Source of the DNA: Candidatus Mycobacterium wuenschmannii
Lineage (GTDB): Bacteria > Actinomycetota > Actinomycetes > Mycobacteriales > Mycobacteriaceae
DNA: 64,000 bases
Assembly: GCF_030252325.1 (NCBI RefSeq)
Contig: NZ_CP126981.1
Span: 1,302,001 to 1,366,000 of the forward strand
Direction of reading: 5' to 3'
Each line of letters begins with the position of its first letter. The first letter of the stretch is position 1. Below, one piece after another: positions 9,052 through 17,266 of the stretch. The translations under genes and the position numbers were made by a program. The notes under the pieces were generated by a model that worked only from the letters and a program-made list of their open reading frames with translations, did no database searches and was not told the origin of the DNA.

Positions 9052-9489
9052 TCACCGGACGTTCGGTAGGCCAGTGGACCGCTCCATATACGTGGAATCG
9101 GGCGCCGCGAAGCCAAATTTTTCGTAGAGGCCGTGTGCGTCGGCGGTGTGCAGCATCCATCGGAAGTCGCGGCCCGGCCCGTCGTCGATCATTGCCCGCA
9201 GCAGCCCTTGTCCGATTCCGCCACCGCGTTCGTTGCGGGACACGTACACATCGGCGAGGTAGGCCATGGCCGCTCCGTCCGAAAACGCGCGGCAGAACCC
9301 GACCATGGCGCCATCGACGGCTCGATATGCGCCGACCACCCGCCAGGCACAGTCGAGTTGCCGGTCGAACATCTCGCGGGTGCGGTACTTCGCCCAATAC
9401 GTGTGCTCGGTCAATTCGGTCCACAGCCAGTCGCGGTCCAACCGTGCCGGATCTGTCGAGAACTCGACGGTGGGCAACGCGGTCACCAT
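9052..9489 (-). CDS. GNAT family N-acetyltransferase
   Basis: A 145-residue single-domain acetyltransferase. The hallmark is the acetyl-CoA pyrophosphate-binding loop RNERGGGIGQGLLRAMI following the strand MAYLADVYVS, and the C-terminal substrate side has YEKFGFAAPDSTYMER. This order is typical of GNAT enzymes of the Acetyltransf_1 type that modify small molecules or protein amines. The substrate is unknown. Convergent with the PPE gene (25 nt apart) and divergent from the LGFP lipoprotein gene, with a 123-nt shared upstream region that shows no strong operator. Confidence 0.85.
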   Translation of the reverse strand: MVTALPTVEFSTDPARLDRDWLWTELTEHTYWAKYRTREMFDRQLDCAWRVVGAYRAVDGAMVGFCRAFSDGAAMAYLADVYVSRNERGGGIGQGLLRAMIDDGPGRDFRWMLHTADAHGLYEKFGFAAPDSTYMERSTGLPNVR

Positions 9490-9612
9490 TCAGCAATTGC
9501 AGCACGGCGCACTGCGGGTTCGGCTCCTGCGTCTTGCACGTGCCCTGTGACCACGTCGTAAGGTCGTTCGGAGGTACGAAGGCTATGCAGAGCAATACGC
9601 GAGAGGAAGCTC

Positions 9613-10224
9613 ATGAGAACGGTCGGATACCGCAACGCGTCAATCGTCGGCCTGGTCGCCGCCGCGCTGATCACTGCAGGTTGCAGCAGCAGCAACAAGA
9701 GCGTCGACGCCTCCGCACCGCCTCACACGGCGGCGAGCGCCACGTCGACGTCGACATCGCAAGCGCAGCCCGCGGAGGTGAAGCTGATCGGGGAGAGTGG
9801 CGCAGAGGTGACGCTCACCGGCCCGATCGCAGCCAAGTACTCATCGGCGACCCAAAGCCAGAAAGATGCCCTCGGCAAGGCGTTGACGGGTGACCACAAC
9901 GCGGGCACACGCCAGAGCGGCCTGATATTCCAGCAGTTCGAGGGCGGCGCCATCACCGCCAAGAACGACGAGCCCGGCACGCCCGCCTACATCACGACGG
10001 GCAAGGTCCGCGAGGCCTGGAACGTCCAACGTGCCCCGGACGGTACACCGGCGGTCACGGGCGAAAACGGCTCTGCAGGCCCGTTGGGGTTTCCGACGAG
10101 CGACGTGAACGCGGTCGGCGATCAATTGGTGTCGACTTTCGAGCACGGCAAGATCGCGTACACCCCGACGACCGGTGCGGTCGAAGTGACGGTGAACGAC
10201 AAGGTCGTGCCCTCGGGCCTGTGA
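9613..10224 (+). CDS. LGFP-repeat lipoprotein
   Basis: A 203-residue lipoprotein: signal sequence with the lipobox ITAGC (Cys about residue 24), a Ser/Thr-rich linker, then a globular domain ending in an LGFP-type repeat (GSAGPLGFPTSDVNAVGD followed by FEHGKIAYTPTTGAVEV). LGFP repeats are common in exported mycobacterial and corynebacterial proteins and are thought to bind the cell wall. Start ATG 9613 follows a GAGAGGAAGC ribosome site. It is followed 16 nt later by the DUF1761 membrane gene on the same strand. Confidence 0.8.
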   Translation: MRTVGYRNASIVGLVAAALITAGCSSSNKSVDASAPPHTAASATSTSTSQAQPAEVKLIGESGAEVTLTGPIAAKYSSATQSQKDALGKALTGDHNAGTRQSGLIFQQFEGGAITAKNDEPGTPAYITTGKVREAWNVQRAPDGTPAVTGENGSAGPLGFPTSDVNAVGDQLVSTFEHGKIAYTPTTGAVEVTVNDKVVPSGL

Positions 10225-10240
10225 CGCGAAAAGCCTTGAA

Positions 10241-10657
10241 ATGCAGATTAATTGGCTCGGCATCATCATCGCCATCGTCGTGGGGATGGCGGTCGCGGGC
10301 GCGTGGTACGGAAAGCTGTTCCTAACCACCTGGTCGCGCTTGACCGGCATCACGGCGGAGCAATCCGAGGCGTTCAGGCGACGGAATATGGCCCAACTGT
10401 TGATCGCCAACACCATCACCGCCATCGGCCTGGGAAGCGCCATCGGGGTCACCCATACGGCGACCGGCAGTCGCGCGGTGTGGCTCGCCGTCCTTGTGGG
10501 CGCTGCGGCCTGGTTGGCGTTTTCTGCCACAACGTTGCTTCAGCACAACGCATTTGAATTGAAGCCACCTCGACTGACCGTCCTCAACAGCGCGTACCAA
10601 CTCACGCTGTTCCTCGCGATGGCACTCGCCATCGGGGTCACTCCCGGCATTGGCTGA
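10241..10657 (+). CDS. DUF1761 membrane protein
   Basis: A 138-residue protein with four predicted membrane segments (IIIAIVVGMAVAGAWYG; a helix around TITAIGLGSAIGV; VWLAVLVGAAAWLAF; the final LFLAMALAIGV). The WYGKLFLTTWSRLTG motif after the first helix is characteristic of DUF1761. Function is unknown. It probably shares a transcript with the LGFP lipoprotein. Its last 20 bp overlap the 3' end of the convergent hydrolase gene. Confidence 0.75.
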   Translation: MQINWLGIIIAIVVGMAVAGAWYGKLFLTTWSRLTGITAEQSEAFRRRNMAQLLIANTITAIGLGSAIGVTHTATGSRAVWLAVLVGAAAWLAFSATTLLQHNAFELKPPRLTVLNSAYQLTLFLAMALAIGVTPGIG

Positions 10658-11513
10658 ACTGCAGGACGGCTGAGGCGACTTGACCTGGGTGTTCCTCGTG
10701 CACAAGCAATTTGGCGTCCGGAATCACGGTCAGTTCAGCGGCGGGGGAGAACTGCTCTGCCATCTCGCGGGCCAGGTCGACGGGGAAGAACGGGTCGTCG
10801 GCTCCCCAGATCATGTGCACCGGCGCCGACAGCTCGCGGTGGGTAATCCGGAAATTGTCGACGACATTCCAGTCGAAACCGAGCAGATATCGACGTACGC
10901 CCTCTCGTCGTCGCCGGTTCATGACGAGTGGCTCGACGACGCACCGGAAGAAATCGTCGTCGAGCAACTTCCGGTCGGCGAACACGTCACCGAACGTCGC
11001 GCGGGACACCAGAAACGGTCGCCAACGAGTCAAGGGACGCAGCAATTCCGTCGAACCGGGAATGCGCGCCAGCGCGGTGTAGAGGGGGATGAGCTGCGGT
11101 CGGTGGCCGGGCATTTCGGTATTGAGCAGAATCAGCCGCTCGACGCGCTCTGGATCGCTCAGGCACAGCAGCCGTGCGAGAGTCCCACCGCTGTCCTGAC
11201 CCAACACCGTGTAGGACCGAACGCCGAGTGTGTCGACGAACTGGCGAATCGTGAGCGCTTGCGACGGGAAATGAAAGTCGAAATTGCTGTGCCATTCGGA
11301 CGCGCCGAGGCCTGGAGTGTCAGGATCGTAGCAGGTGAAGTGGCGCGCCAGGTGCGGCACGAGGTGCCGATAGCTCAAGCTGGACAACGGGAAACCGTGT
11401 AGCAATAGCAGCGCCGGCCCGTCGCCGAATTTGCGGTAGGCGATCTGAGCGCGGTCGACCTGGGCGAATTGCAGCGGCTGCGCGAGGAATTGTTCGGTGA
11501 TAGTCGTATTCAT
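10638..11513 (-). CDS. alpha/beta hydrolase (epoxide hydrolase/haloalkane dehalogenase type)
   Basis: A 291-residue alpha/beta-hydrolase starting at ATG 11513, where a GGAG lies upstream. It shows the oxyanion region LLLLHGFPLSSLSYRHL, DPDTPGLGASEW, the nucleophile elbow VLGQDSGGTLARLL (Asp as nucleophile in G-Q-D-S-G), WGADDPFFP and the C-terminal His in LLVHEEHPGQV. The Asp nucleophile places it with epoxide hydrolases and dehalogenases rather than esterases. The in-frame extension to 12128 overlaps the GMC gene and was rejected. It lies 71 nt downstream of the GMC oxidoreductase on the same strand, so the pair may act on related small molecules. Confidence 0.85.
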   Translation of the reverse strand: MNTTITEQFLAQPLQFAQVDRAQIAYRKFGDGPALLLLHGFPLSSLSYRHLVPHLARHFTCYDPDTPGLGASEWHSNFDFHFPSQALTIRQFVDTLGVRSYTVLGQDSGGTLARLLCLSDPERVERLILLNTEMPGHRPQLIPLYTALARIPGSTELLRPLTRWRPFLVSRATFGDVFADRKLLDDDFFRCVVEPLVMNRRRREGVRRYLLGFDWNVVDNFRITHRELSAPVHMIWGADDPFFPVDLAREMAEQFSPAAELTVIPDAKLLVHEEHPGQVASAVLQFSQCRE

Positions 11514-11584
11514 GTCTCCGAAAATGCCTGCTAGGCAGCTGCCATGGCGATCCCGAAAGGTGCCAGACACTGCCAGCAGCCGAT

Positions 11585-13270
11585 CTAGCCCACGATCGCC
11601 CGCGCCGCGCGCTCGGCGATGAGCATCACGGGCGCGTTGGTGTTGCCCGACGTGATCGAGGGCATCGCCGACGCGTCGACGACGCGGAGACCGGCGACGC
11701 GATAGACGCGGCAGTCGGTGTCGAGCACGGTGGCGGACGCCCGCGGTCGGCCATGGGCGTCGAAGGCTCCCATCGCGCAGGTTCCCACCGGGTGGAAGAT
11801 CGTCGTGCCCAGTTCGCCGGCCGCCTTCTGCAACTCGTCGTCGCTCGTTAACTGCGGACCGGGGAGCAGCTCCTGCGGGCGATAGCGGGCGAGCGCCGGC
11901 GCCGCCATGATCTGCCGCGTTTTCCGCAGGCCGCGCACGGCGGTGAGGAGGTCGGCGTCGGTCGACAGGTAGTTGCAGGAAATTTTCGGACTGACCTGCG
12001 GGTCCGCGCTGGCCATCCGCACGAGACCCCGCGAAGTGGGCCGCAGATTGCAGACCGAGGGAGTGATCGCGCCGAAATGATGCAGCGGTTCGCCGAACTT
12101 CGGCAATGACAGGGGCTGAACGTGCCACTCCATGTCAGAGCTGGACAACGCGGGGTCGCTCTTGGCGAACGCCCCGAGCGTTGAGGGTGGCATGGTCATA
12201 GGACCGGATCGCATGGTGAGGTACTGAAGTCCCATGCCGCCGCGGGTGATCAAGTTCCGGTACAGCGTGTTGACGGTCCGGGCGCCCCGCACTTGATAGA
12301 TCGTCCGTATCTGCAAGTGGTCCTGGAGGTTTTCGCCAACACCGGGCAGATCGACGGCTACCGGCACCTGATGCTGGGCGAGCAGCCCGGCCGGGCCGAG
12401 ACCGGACACCTGCATCAGATGCGGCGATCCGATACTGCCGGCGCTCAGGACCACCTCTCGGCGGGCGTGGACGTCAATGGTGTTGCCGCCCTTGAGTAAC
12501 CGAACGCCGGTGACGCGGTGCTGCGCCGTGGTCCAGGCCCCTCGGCGCTGGTCTTCGTGAACCTGGTCGTCCATCAGAAGGCGCAATGCCTGCGCCTTCG
12601 TGTACACGGTGAGATTCCGCCGGTGGGCGATGGGATGCAAGAATGCGTCGGCCATCGACCAGCGCCGACCACGCCGTTGGTTGACATGGAAGTACGCGGA
12701 GCCGGCGTTGTCGCCGCGGTTGAATTCCTCGATCGGAGAGATGCCCACCTGGGCGGCGGCGGCCTGCCAGGCATCCAGGATCTTCCACCGCACCCGCGGC
12801 CGCTCGACCCGGATCTCACCGCCGGCGCCGTGCCACTCGTCGGCTCCACCGAAGTAGTCTTCCAACTCCTTATAGATCCCCAGGGTTTCGCCGGGAGAGT
12901 CCGGGCCGCCCCAGAGCCAGCGATCGTCGCCGGTCGTCTGGGCCCACATGTCGTAATCGCTTGCCTGGCCACGCATGTGGATCATCGCGTTGATCGATGA
13001 GCTGCCGCCGATAACCCGGCCACGCGCGTAGTGAATGCTGCGACCGGCCAGACCGAGGTCGGCCTCGGTAGTGAAGCACCAGTCGGTGCGCGGGTTGGCA
13101 ATCGTATAGAGGTAACCCACCGGCACTTTGATCCAGAACCAGTCGTCCTTGCCGCCGGCCTCGATCAGGAGCACGCGGTGATCGGGGTTGGCGCTCAGCC
13201 GGTTCGCCAGCAGGCAGCCCGCGCTGCCTGCTCCCACGATGATGAAGTCGAATTCGGGCACCGGGCTCAT
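11585..13270 (-). CDS. GMC family FAD oxidoreductase (choline dehydrogenase-like)
   Basis: A 561-residue flavoprotein. The N-terminal ADP-binding motif is IIVGAGSAGCLLANRLS, followed by LLIEAGG, the GMC signature GRVIGGSSSINAMIHMRG and GSIGSPHLMQVSGLGP. The C-terminal catalytic region has FHPVGTCAMG (active-site His) and a second conserved segment SGNTNAPVMLIAE. Family members oxidise alcohols with FAD; BetA-like choline dehydrogenases are the closest in layout, but the substrate cannot be assigned. The start at 13270 leaves the usual 8-residue lead before the flavin motif. Confidence 0.9.
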   Translation of the reverse strand: MSPVPEFDFIIVGAGSAGCLLANRLSANPDHRVLLIEAGGKDDWFWIKVPVGYLYTIANPRTDWCFTTEADLGLAGRSIHYARGRVIGGSSSINAMIHMRGQASDYDMWAQTTGDDRWLWGGPDSPGETLGIYKELEDYFGGADEWHGAGGEIRVERPRVRWKILDAWQAAAAQVGISPIEEFNRGDNAGSAYFHVNQRRGRRWSMADAFLHPIAHRRNLTVYTKAQALRLLMDDQVHEDQRRGAWTTAQHRVTGVRLLKGGNTIDVHARREVVLSAGSIGSPHLMQVSGLGPAGLLAQHQVPVAVDLPGVGENLQDHLQIRTIYQVRGARTVNTLYRNLITRGGMGLQYLTMRSGPMTMPPSTLGAFAKSDPALSSSDMEWHVQPLSLPKFGEPLHHFGAITPSVCNLRPTSRGLVRMASADPQVSPKISCNYLSTDADLLTAVRGLRKTRQIMAAPALARYRPQELLPGPQLTSDDELQKAAGELGTTIFHPVGTCAMGAFDAHGRPRASATVLDTDCRVYRVAGLRVVDASAMPSITSGNTNAPVMLIAERAARAIVG

Positions 13271-13433
13271 TTGAAAATGATTGTGGCACAGCTAAAGACT
13301 GCGATGGCTTTGGATGTAGGGCTAACGTGCAGATTTCTCATCGGACGTACCGACTTCTCAAACCACGACGAAATGCGCCGTGTCGACGCGGCACTGCACA
13401 CGTCCTCGATCTGTGAACGCAGGGCAATACTAA

Positions 13434-13574
13434 CTACGCGTGTTTGGCCGAACGTCGGCATCGCTCTGAGCAATACGTGACCTGATCCCATTGGCCGCGG
13501 TTGCGCCACTTCTTACGGTTGGCAAACGGACGTCCACACACGACACACGTCTTGGTTTCCGAAGAGCGTTGCAC
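13434..13574 (-). CDS. DUF2256 zinc-finger-like miniprotein
   Basis: A 46-residue protein read from GTG 13574 to the TAG at 13434-13436. The conserved part has CVVCGRPFANRKKWRNRGQW, then a second Cys pair in YCSERCRR. This is the DUF2256 pattern (CxxC...CxxxC, basic), in which the four cysteines probably bind a metal. Family members often lie beside or are fused to photolyase/cryptochrome genes; none is visible here. GTG 13574 is the only in-frame start after an upstream stop. It is too short for the usual length cut-offs. Function unknown. Confidence 0.75.
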   Translation of the reverse strand: MQRSSETKTCVVCGRPFANRKKWRNRGQWDQVTYCSERCRRSAKHA

Positions 13575-13719
13575 CGCCTGGTTATACCCGCCGACGCGGC
13601 TCTCGTATCGATTCCGTCAGCGTCTTTGGAGGTGAAGACGCTATGCAGACCGCGTGCCGGCCCCGCTGCGGTCGCACGATTCGCGCGTAACATCGGAACC
13701 ATCAACAGGGGAGGTACCG

Positions 13720-13968
13720 ATGCGGTCTTACATGACCCGCTCGCTCGTTGTCACGTCTGCTGCAATGTTCGCCTTCGGCTTCTGTAGTGCCGTCGCCGCA
13801 GCCGACCCAGCTCCGGGATCTTCGTGCGGCCAAGACAAGGTGATCACATCGATCAATACCTGCGAGCCGCTCAACTCGTCCTGCACCGGCTACGACAGCA
13901 TGGTCATCGGCCGCGTGGCGGCGAGCGGGCGGTGCGTGATTCCCGGGCTCGACGGCACCAGCTGGTAG
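13720..13968 (+). CDS. small secreted cysteine-containing protein
   Basis: An 82-residue precursor with a clear signal peptide (RSLVVTSAAMFAFGFCSAVAA, cleavage near AVA-AADP), leaving a mature protein of roughly 55 residues with four cysteines, enough for two disulfides. ATG 13720 follows AGGGGAGGTACCG, a strong ribosome site; the longer in-frame start at 13654 is not supported. No family is recognised; the layout resembles many small secreted mycobacterial proteins. A terminator-like hairpin follows 11 nt after the stop. Confidence 0.65.
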   Translation: MRSYMTRSLVVTSAAMFAFGFCSAVAAADPAPGSSCGQDKVITSINTCEPLNSSCTGYDSMVIGRVAASGRCVIPGLDGTSW

Positions 13969-13979
13969 CGGGCGAGGGT

Positions 13980-13998
13980 AGGTCGGGTGCCGACCTTT
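13980..13998 (+). terminator. hairpin terminator after the small secreted protein gene
   Basis: A 7-bp GC-rich stem (AGGTCGG / CCGACCT) with a 3-nt loop GTG, followed by TT. It starts 11 nt after the stop codon of the secreted protein gene. Confidence 0.55.
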
Positions 13999-14026
13999 CG
14001 CGGCATACCTGACTTGACATAATGTC

Positions 14027-14058
14027 GCTTATCGGCACAATCCTGACGTGCGATAAGC
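14027..14058. repeat. inverted repeat GCTTATCG/CGATAAGC
   Basis: Perfect 8-bp arms at 14027-14034 and 14051-14058 separated by 16 nt; with one bulged base the pairing extends to GCTTATCGGCAC/GTGCGATAAGC. No T-tract follows. It could be a regulator site or an RNA hairpin. Confidence 0.5.
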
Positions 14059-14273
14059 CGGTGAACACCGACAGAATGCCCTCTGACCTCGGTCATCTTC
14101 CGCTCGCCTCTTCGGGTTGCGCAGGTTCAACCGCAGCCGTGAACCCGCCGGCGGCCTAGGGCCCACGGCCGATCCGACCAGATCGCACGCTCGAGGTGCC
14201 GACCTGTCGCCGGCCGACCCCGATCGGCAACCTCCGACCCCCAACTTCGCGAGCGGCCCGTTACACCATCAAT

Positions 14274-14288
14274 ACGTCACAGTGACGT
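14274..14288. promoter_or_regulatory. palindrome ACGTCAC-A-GTGACGT, copy 1
   Basis: A perfect 15-bp palindrome with 7-bp arms around a central A, 176 nt upstream of the SnoaL-like gene. The same core recurs at 14951-14967 after that gene. The symmetry and length suit a TetR- or GntR-type dimer, but no regulator for it is identified. Confidence 0.55.
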
Positions 14289-14463
14289 TTTTATGGTGCG
14301 CGTCTGCGTCGCAGCAGCGCCAAAATCAGTTGCGGGACAAGCGACTTCGGCATATCGGCGCACCCACGGCCTGGTTGCGTGAAGCAATTTCTAAATTGGC
14401 TGATTTAATCGACGCGAAAGTGCTTGACTGGCCAGGAACCCGTCGTCTCGGAGGTAATGAGCA

Positions 14464-14907
14464 GTGACAACTATCGATCGTCCGCTGAGCACCAACGAGC
14501 AACTCGTCCTGGACTTCGTCCACGCCGCCTATGGGCAGGCGATGAACGTGGATGCAATGACAGCCCTACTGCACGAGGATTTCGAGTGGCAACTGAACGT
14601 GCCGCTGTCACCAGTCGTGCACGGCCGCGAGGCAGCTAAGGCGGCACTGGCGCAGCAGTCCGGCATGTCGTCCGGCATGGTCGACGGCAGCGAGATCCGC
14701 TCCGTGGTGTCAACGGGCGATACGGTCGTCGTGGAACGAGTCGACGTGAACATGATCGGCGAAACCCCGGTGAAGTTCTTCGTGGCGGCCATCTTCGAGG
14801 TTCGCGACGGACTCATCTCCTGCTGGCGCGAATACTGGGACACCGCCCACATCGCCAAGCAACTCGGCATCGATCCGCTGCTGATGTTCGATCAACTCGA
14901 GTCGTGA
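14464..14907 (+). CDS. SnoaL-like (NTF2-fold) protein
   Basis: A 147-residue NTF2-fold protein starting at GTG 14464, 8 nt after GGAGGT. Features are an N-terminal helix (NEQLVLDFVHAAYGQAMN), HEDFEWQLNVPLSPVVHG, the paired strands TVVVERVDVNMIG and FFVAAIFEVRDGLISCWREYWDT. The C-terminal WREYWD with conserved acidic residues resembles limonene-epoxide-hydrolase and SnoaL-like polyketide cyclase families, which act on small hydrophobic molecules. The reaction is not known. Matching palindromes lie upstream and downstream of the gene. Confidence 0.75.
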   Translation: MTTIDRPLSTNEQLVLDFVHAAYGQAMNVDAMTALLHEDFEWQLNVPLSPVVHGREAAKAALAQQSGMSSGMVDGSEIRSVVSTGDTVVVERVDVNMIGETPVKFFVAAIFEVRDGLISCWREYWDTAHIAKQLGIDPLLMFDQLES

Positions 14908-14946
14908 TCCAGCCGTCTCCCCCGTGCCAACCGCCACTCCCCACTC

Positions 14947-14971
14947 GTGAAACGTCACAGTGACGTTTCAC
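14947..14971. promoter_or_regulatory. 25-bp perfect palindrome, copy 2
   Basis: Arms GTGAAACGTCAC and GTGACGTTTCAC flank a single central A. The inner 15 bp are identical to copy 1 at 14274-14288. It lies 40 nt after the SnoaL-like stop codon and 125 nt before the lipoprotein gene at 15097, so it more likely acts as an operator for the downstream gene than as a terminator. Confidence 0.65.
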
Positions 14972-15096
14972 TCCCAACTGCCCCGCCAATGACAAGCCTT
15001 GCTGCACAGCACCTTTAACCGGTAATCGACCGCGGCAGCTAAGCTCAGACGACACGGGAACCGTCGGACTGGTTCTCCTACGGGAAATGAGCGACG

Positions 15097-16791
15097 ATGC
15101 CACCAGCCCGCTCGACGCGCATCCGTCAGTGCAGCAAGGCATTCCACATCTTGGCGGCAGTGCTGATCGCTACGGCGGTGTGCAGCTGCAGCGGGCACGG
15201 CAGTTCATCGGCCAACCACTCGGCCACCAGCACGACCGCCAAGGGCACCGAAACCTCTCTGGACACCAAGAGCTACAGGCTGACTGTCAATGACGCTTCC
15301 GGTTCCGTCACCATCGCGCCGTCGTCCCAAGATCCACCGAAGGCGCAGTCGTACTTGGCAATTGCGGCGCCCGGCGCCACGGTCGAACTGCCCGGCGGCA
15401 AACAACCTTCGGGGCCGCTCACGCTGACTTACGACTTTCACGGCAAGCCGCTGCCGTTCAAGCCGGGACAATTGCCGGCCGTCGTGGCGCTGTCGGAGGG
15501 CACAACCGAACCCGAAGTACTGCCGTCGCACTGGGACTCGGAGCGACAGATTCTGACCGCTCAGACGACCCATCTGAGTGGATTCTTTCCGTTCACCATC
15601 GACGTGAACGCCTTGGGGCGTCAGGTAACGCAAGCGCTGAACGGCTATCTCGGGCTCTCGTCACCGCAACCGGCATGCGTCGGGAAGGCTCTCGTCGTCG
15701 ACGACACGACGTACACCCTGGATCCGACGACCGTGCCGGCGGCGTGGCCGTGCCTGTCGCGCAACGGAAATGACGTCAGTGTCGACCTGGTGTCCAACTC
15801 GCCGTTGGGCTGGGTCGTCCGCTCGCGGCCGGTGTCGACGAATCAAGGACCTGAGTTCGCACCCGACGTTTCCCAGTGGATCGACTCGGCTTTCTACCAG
15901 ACGGTGTTCGCGCCGAGCGTCGGCGACGGCACTGTGTTGCTGCCGGGCGGTACGACGCATCTTCAATTCGGCCTGACCAGCCCGCCCGAGCTGATCGGAC
16001 TTCGCGCCGACCCGGGTGTCACGTTGATCAACGGATTCCTGCTGGGAATGCACGCAATGTACCCGGGCGCAAAGGTTTTCGACATTCCCGGTGTCGTCAG
16101 CTGTCTGAAGCCCTTCACCACCATCGCGGGCGAGACGATTCCATCGGGTGCCGACCTCGGCGGCCGGATGCGGCCGCTGATCGACTGCGTCACCAGTGGC
16201 ACGGACGCGGTGTCCACCAACCCCATTGCCGACGCTGGTCGTTGGGCCGGCAACATCGCGACCAAGAGCCTGAATGCGGTGTTGTCACTGGGCCCCGATA
16301 TCGCCAACCAGTTGGCCGCCACCCTGAGCGGCTTTTTCGGCGAATTCACCGGGCAGAACACCGAAACCATCAACGTCCGCACCGACAAACGCGCCACACC
16401 TGTCGCATCCGGACCCGCCACGTTGACTCTGTCGACCAAAGGACTCGAGGCCGGCGGCGGATTGATGATCGGGCCCAACCACTACAAATTCAGCCCCAAA
16501 TCCCATGACAAGAAAGGGTATTACGTCGATCTGTCATACCGATGGACGATCGATCGGCCCGAAAACAGCGACTTGGGCTACTGCAAGGGCCACATCACCG
16601 TCACCGACAGTTCCGGCGCCACCGTGTACCGGGAAGACGACGACGGCTTCAACGCCTGCCAGGGTGGCGGTGGCTGGGGTGCTCACATCAAGCTCTACAA
16701 CGCGGGCACATACACCGTCAGCGCCGCCATCGACATGGAGCGCGGACCGACGCTGCACGGAACGGTGCAATTCACCGTCGATCCGCTCTAG
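15097..16791 (+). CDS. large secreted lipoprotein of unknown function
   Basis: A 564-residue exported protein. The N-terminal signal (FHILAAVLIATAVCSCSG) ends in a lipobox-like TAVCSC, with the acylated Cys around residue 29-31. A Ser/Thr-rich linker and beta-rich regions follow; HLSGFFPFTIDVN around residue 158 resembles the ends of Ig-like exported domains. The C-terminal part (YYVDLSYRWTIDRP to GTVQFTVDPL) looks like a further beta-sandwich. No catalytic motif is recognised. Palindrome copy 2 lies upstream. Its last 20 bp overlap the 3' end of the convergent VOC gene. Confidence 0.7.
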   Translation: MPPARSTRIRQCSKAFHILAAVLIATAVCSCSGHGSSSANHSATSTTAKGTETSLDTKSYRLTVNDASGSVTIAPSSQDPPKAQSYLAIAAPGATVELPGGKQPSGPLTLTYDFHGKPLPFKPGQLPAVVALSEGTTEPEVLPSHWDSERQILTAQTTHLSGFFPFTIDVNALGRQVTQALNGYLGLSSPQPACVGKALVVDDTTYTLDPTTVPAAWPCLSRNGNDVSVDLVSNSPLGWVVRSRPVSTNQGPEFAPDVSQWIDSAFYQTVFAPSVGDGTVLLPGGTTHLQFGLTSPPELIGLRADPGVTLINGFLLGMHAMYPGAKVFDIPGVVSCLKPFTTIAGETIPSGADLGGRMRPLIDCVTSGTDAVSTNPIADAGRWAGNIATKSLNAVLSLGPDIANQLAATLSGFFGEFTGQNTETINVRTDKRATPVASGPATLTLSTKGLEAGGGLMIGPNHYKFSPKSHDKKGYYVDLSYRWTIDRPENSDLGYCKGHITVTDSSGATVYREDDDGFNACQGGGGWGAHIKLYNAGTYTVSAAIDMERGPTLHGTVQFTVDPL

Positions 16792-17239
16792 TGCGCGGCG
16801 GCAACACCGACAGCCACGTATCCGGGAGCAACTCGAGCAGCTGACCATCGGGATCGCGAATCATCGCCGACTGCTCGGACACGGTGTCGTCGACGACGGT
16901 GCCACCGAATTCCGAGACCCGCGAGAGGACCCCGGCGAGATCGGACACCGACAGCGAGATGTGGGTCAGCCCAGCCTGATCCATCACGCGGTCCGACCCG
17001 GCCCGCAACACCCGGTGCGAGTAGGCCAGCAGTTCGAGCACCAGGCCGTCGCGCACGAGGTACGTCGCGTGCAGTCCGATCGGCTCGTTCAGTTGCAACA
17101 GTTGGCCGGTGCCCTCGTCGGGTGGCGTGAGCTCCCACCAGAAGTCGAAGCCGAGCAGGCCCTCATAGAAGCGGCGCGATCGAGCGGTGTCGGACACACA
17201 CAGGCCGACGTGATTGAAAACCGTTCGCTGACCGGCCAT
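16772..17239 (-). CDS. VOC family (glyoxalase/dioxygenase-fold) protein
   Basis: A 155-residue protein with two vicinal-oxygen-chelate modules. The first opens NHVGLCVSDTARSRRFYEG with a metal-ligand His; the second has LTHISLSVSDLAGVLSRV and ends RDPDGQLLELLPD, where His and Glu are the expected metal ligands. VOC members include glyoxalases, dioxygenases and resistance proteins; substrate unknown. ATG 17239 follows AGGAGG. It is the last gene of a minus-strand run that starts with the sedolisin gene at 22399. Confidence 0.8.
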   Translation of the reverse strand: MAGQRTVFNHVGLCVSDTARSRRFYEGLLGFDFWWELTPPDEGTGQLLQLNEPIGLHATYLVRDGLVLELLAYSHRVLRAGSDRVMDQAGLTHISLSVSDLAGVLSRVSEFGGTVVDDTVSEQSAMIRDPDGQLLELLPDTWLSVLPPRTRADRR

Positions 17240-17266
17240 TGCAACCTCCTGCGGATGGGCTCCGCC

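Larger units (their letters stand above)
13999..14463. other. 465-bp intergenic region with inverted repeats, no convincing gene
   Basis: No frame here has convincing coding character. A longer ORF at 14117-14467 is Pro/Arg-rich and lacks recognisable motifs. The region contains a TTGACATAATGTC segment (14014-14026, a possible -35 element with a short palindrome), an inverted repeat at 14027-14058, the palindrome at 14274-14288, and the GGAGGT ribosome site (14450-14455) of the SnoaL-like gene. Confidence 0.5.

Noticed and set aside
13269..13282. TGAAAATGATT next to the GMC start as a second Zur box
   Set aside because: Only one half resembles Zur; the other half (GTGGCA) does not, and the product has no zinc link.
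13312..13330. GGCTAAC as part of an IdeR iron box
   Set aside because: Fewer than half of the remaining consensus positions match.
14117..14467. 116-residue frame before the SnoaL-like gene
   Set aside because: No ribosome site, no recognisable motif, contains the operator palindrome and differs in frame from the well-initiated downstream gene.
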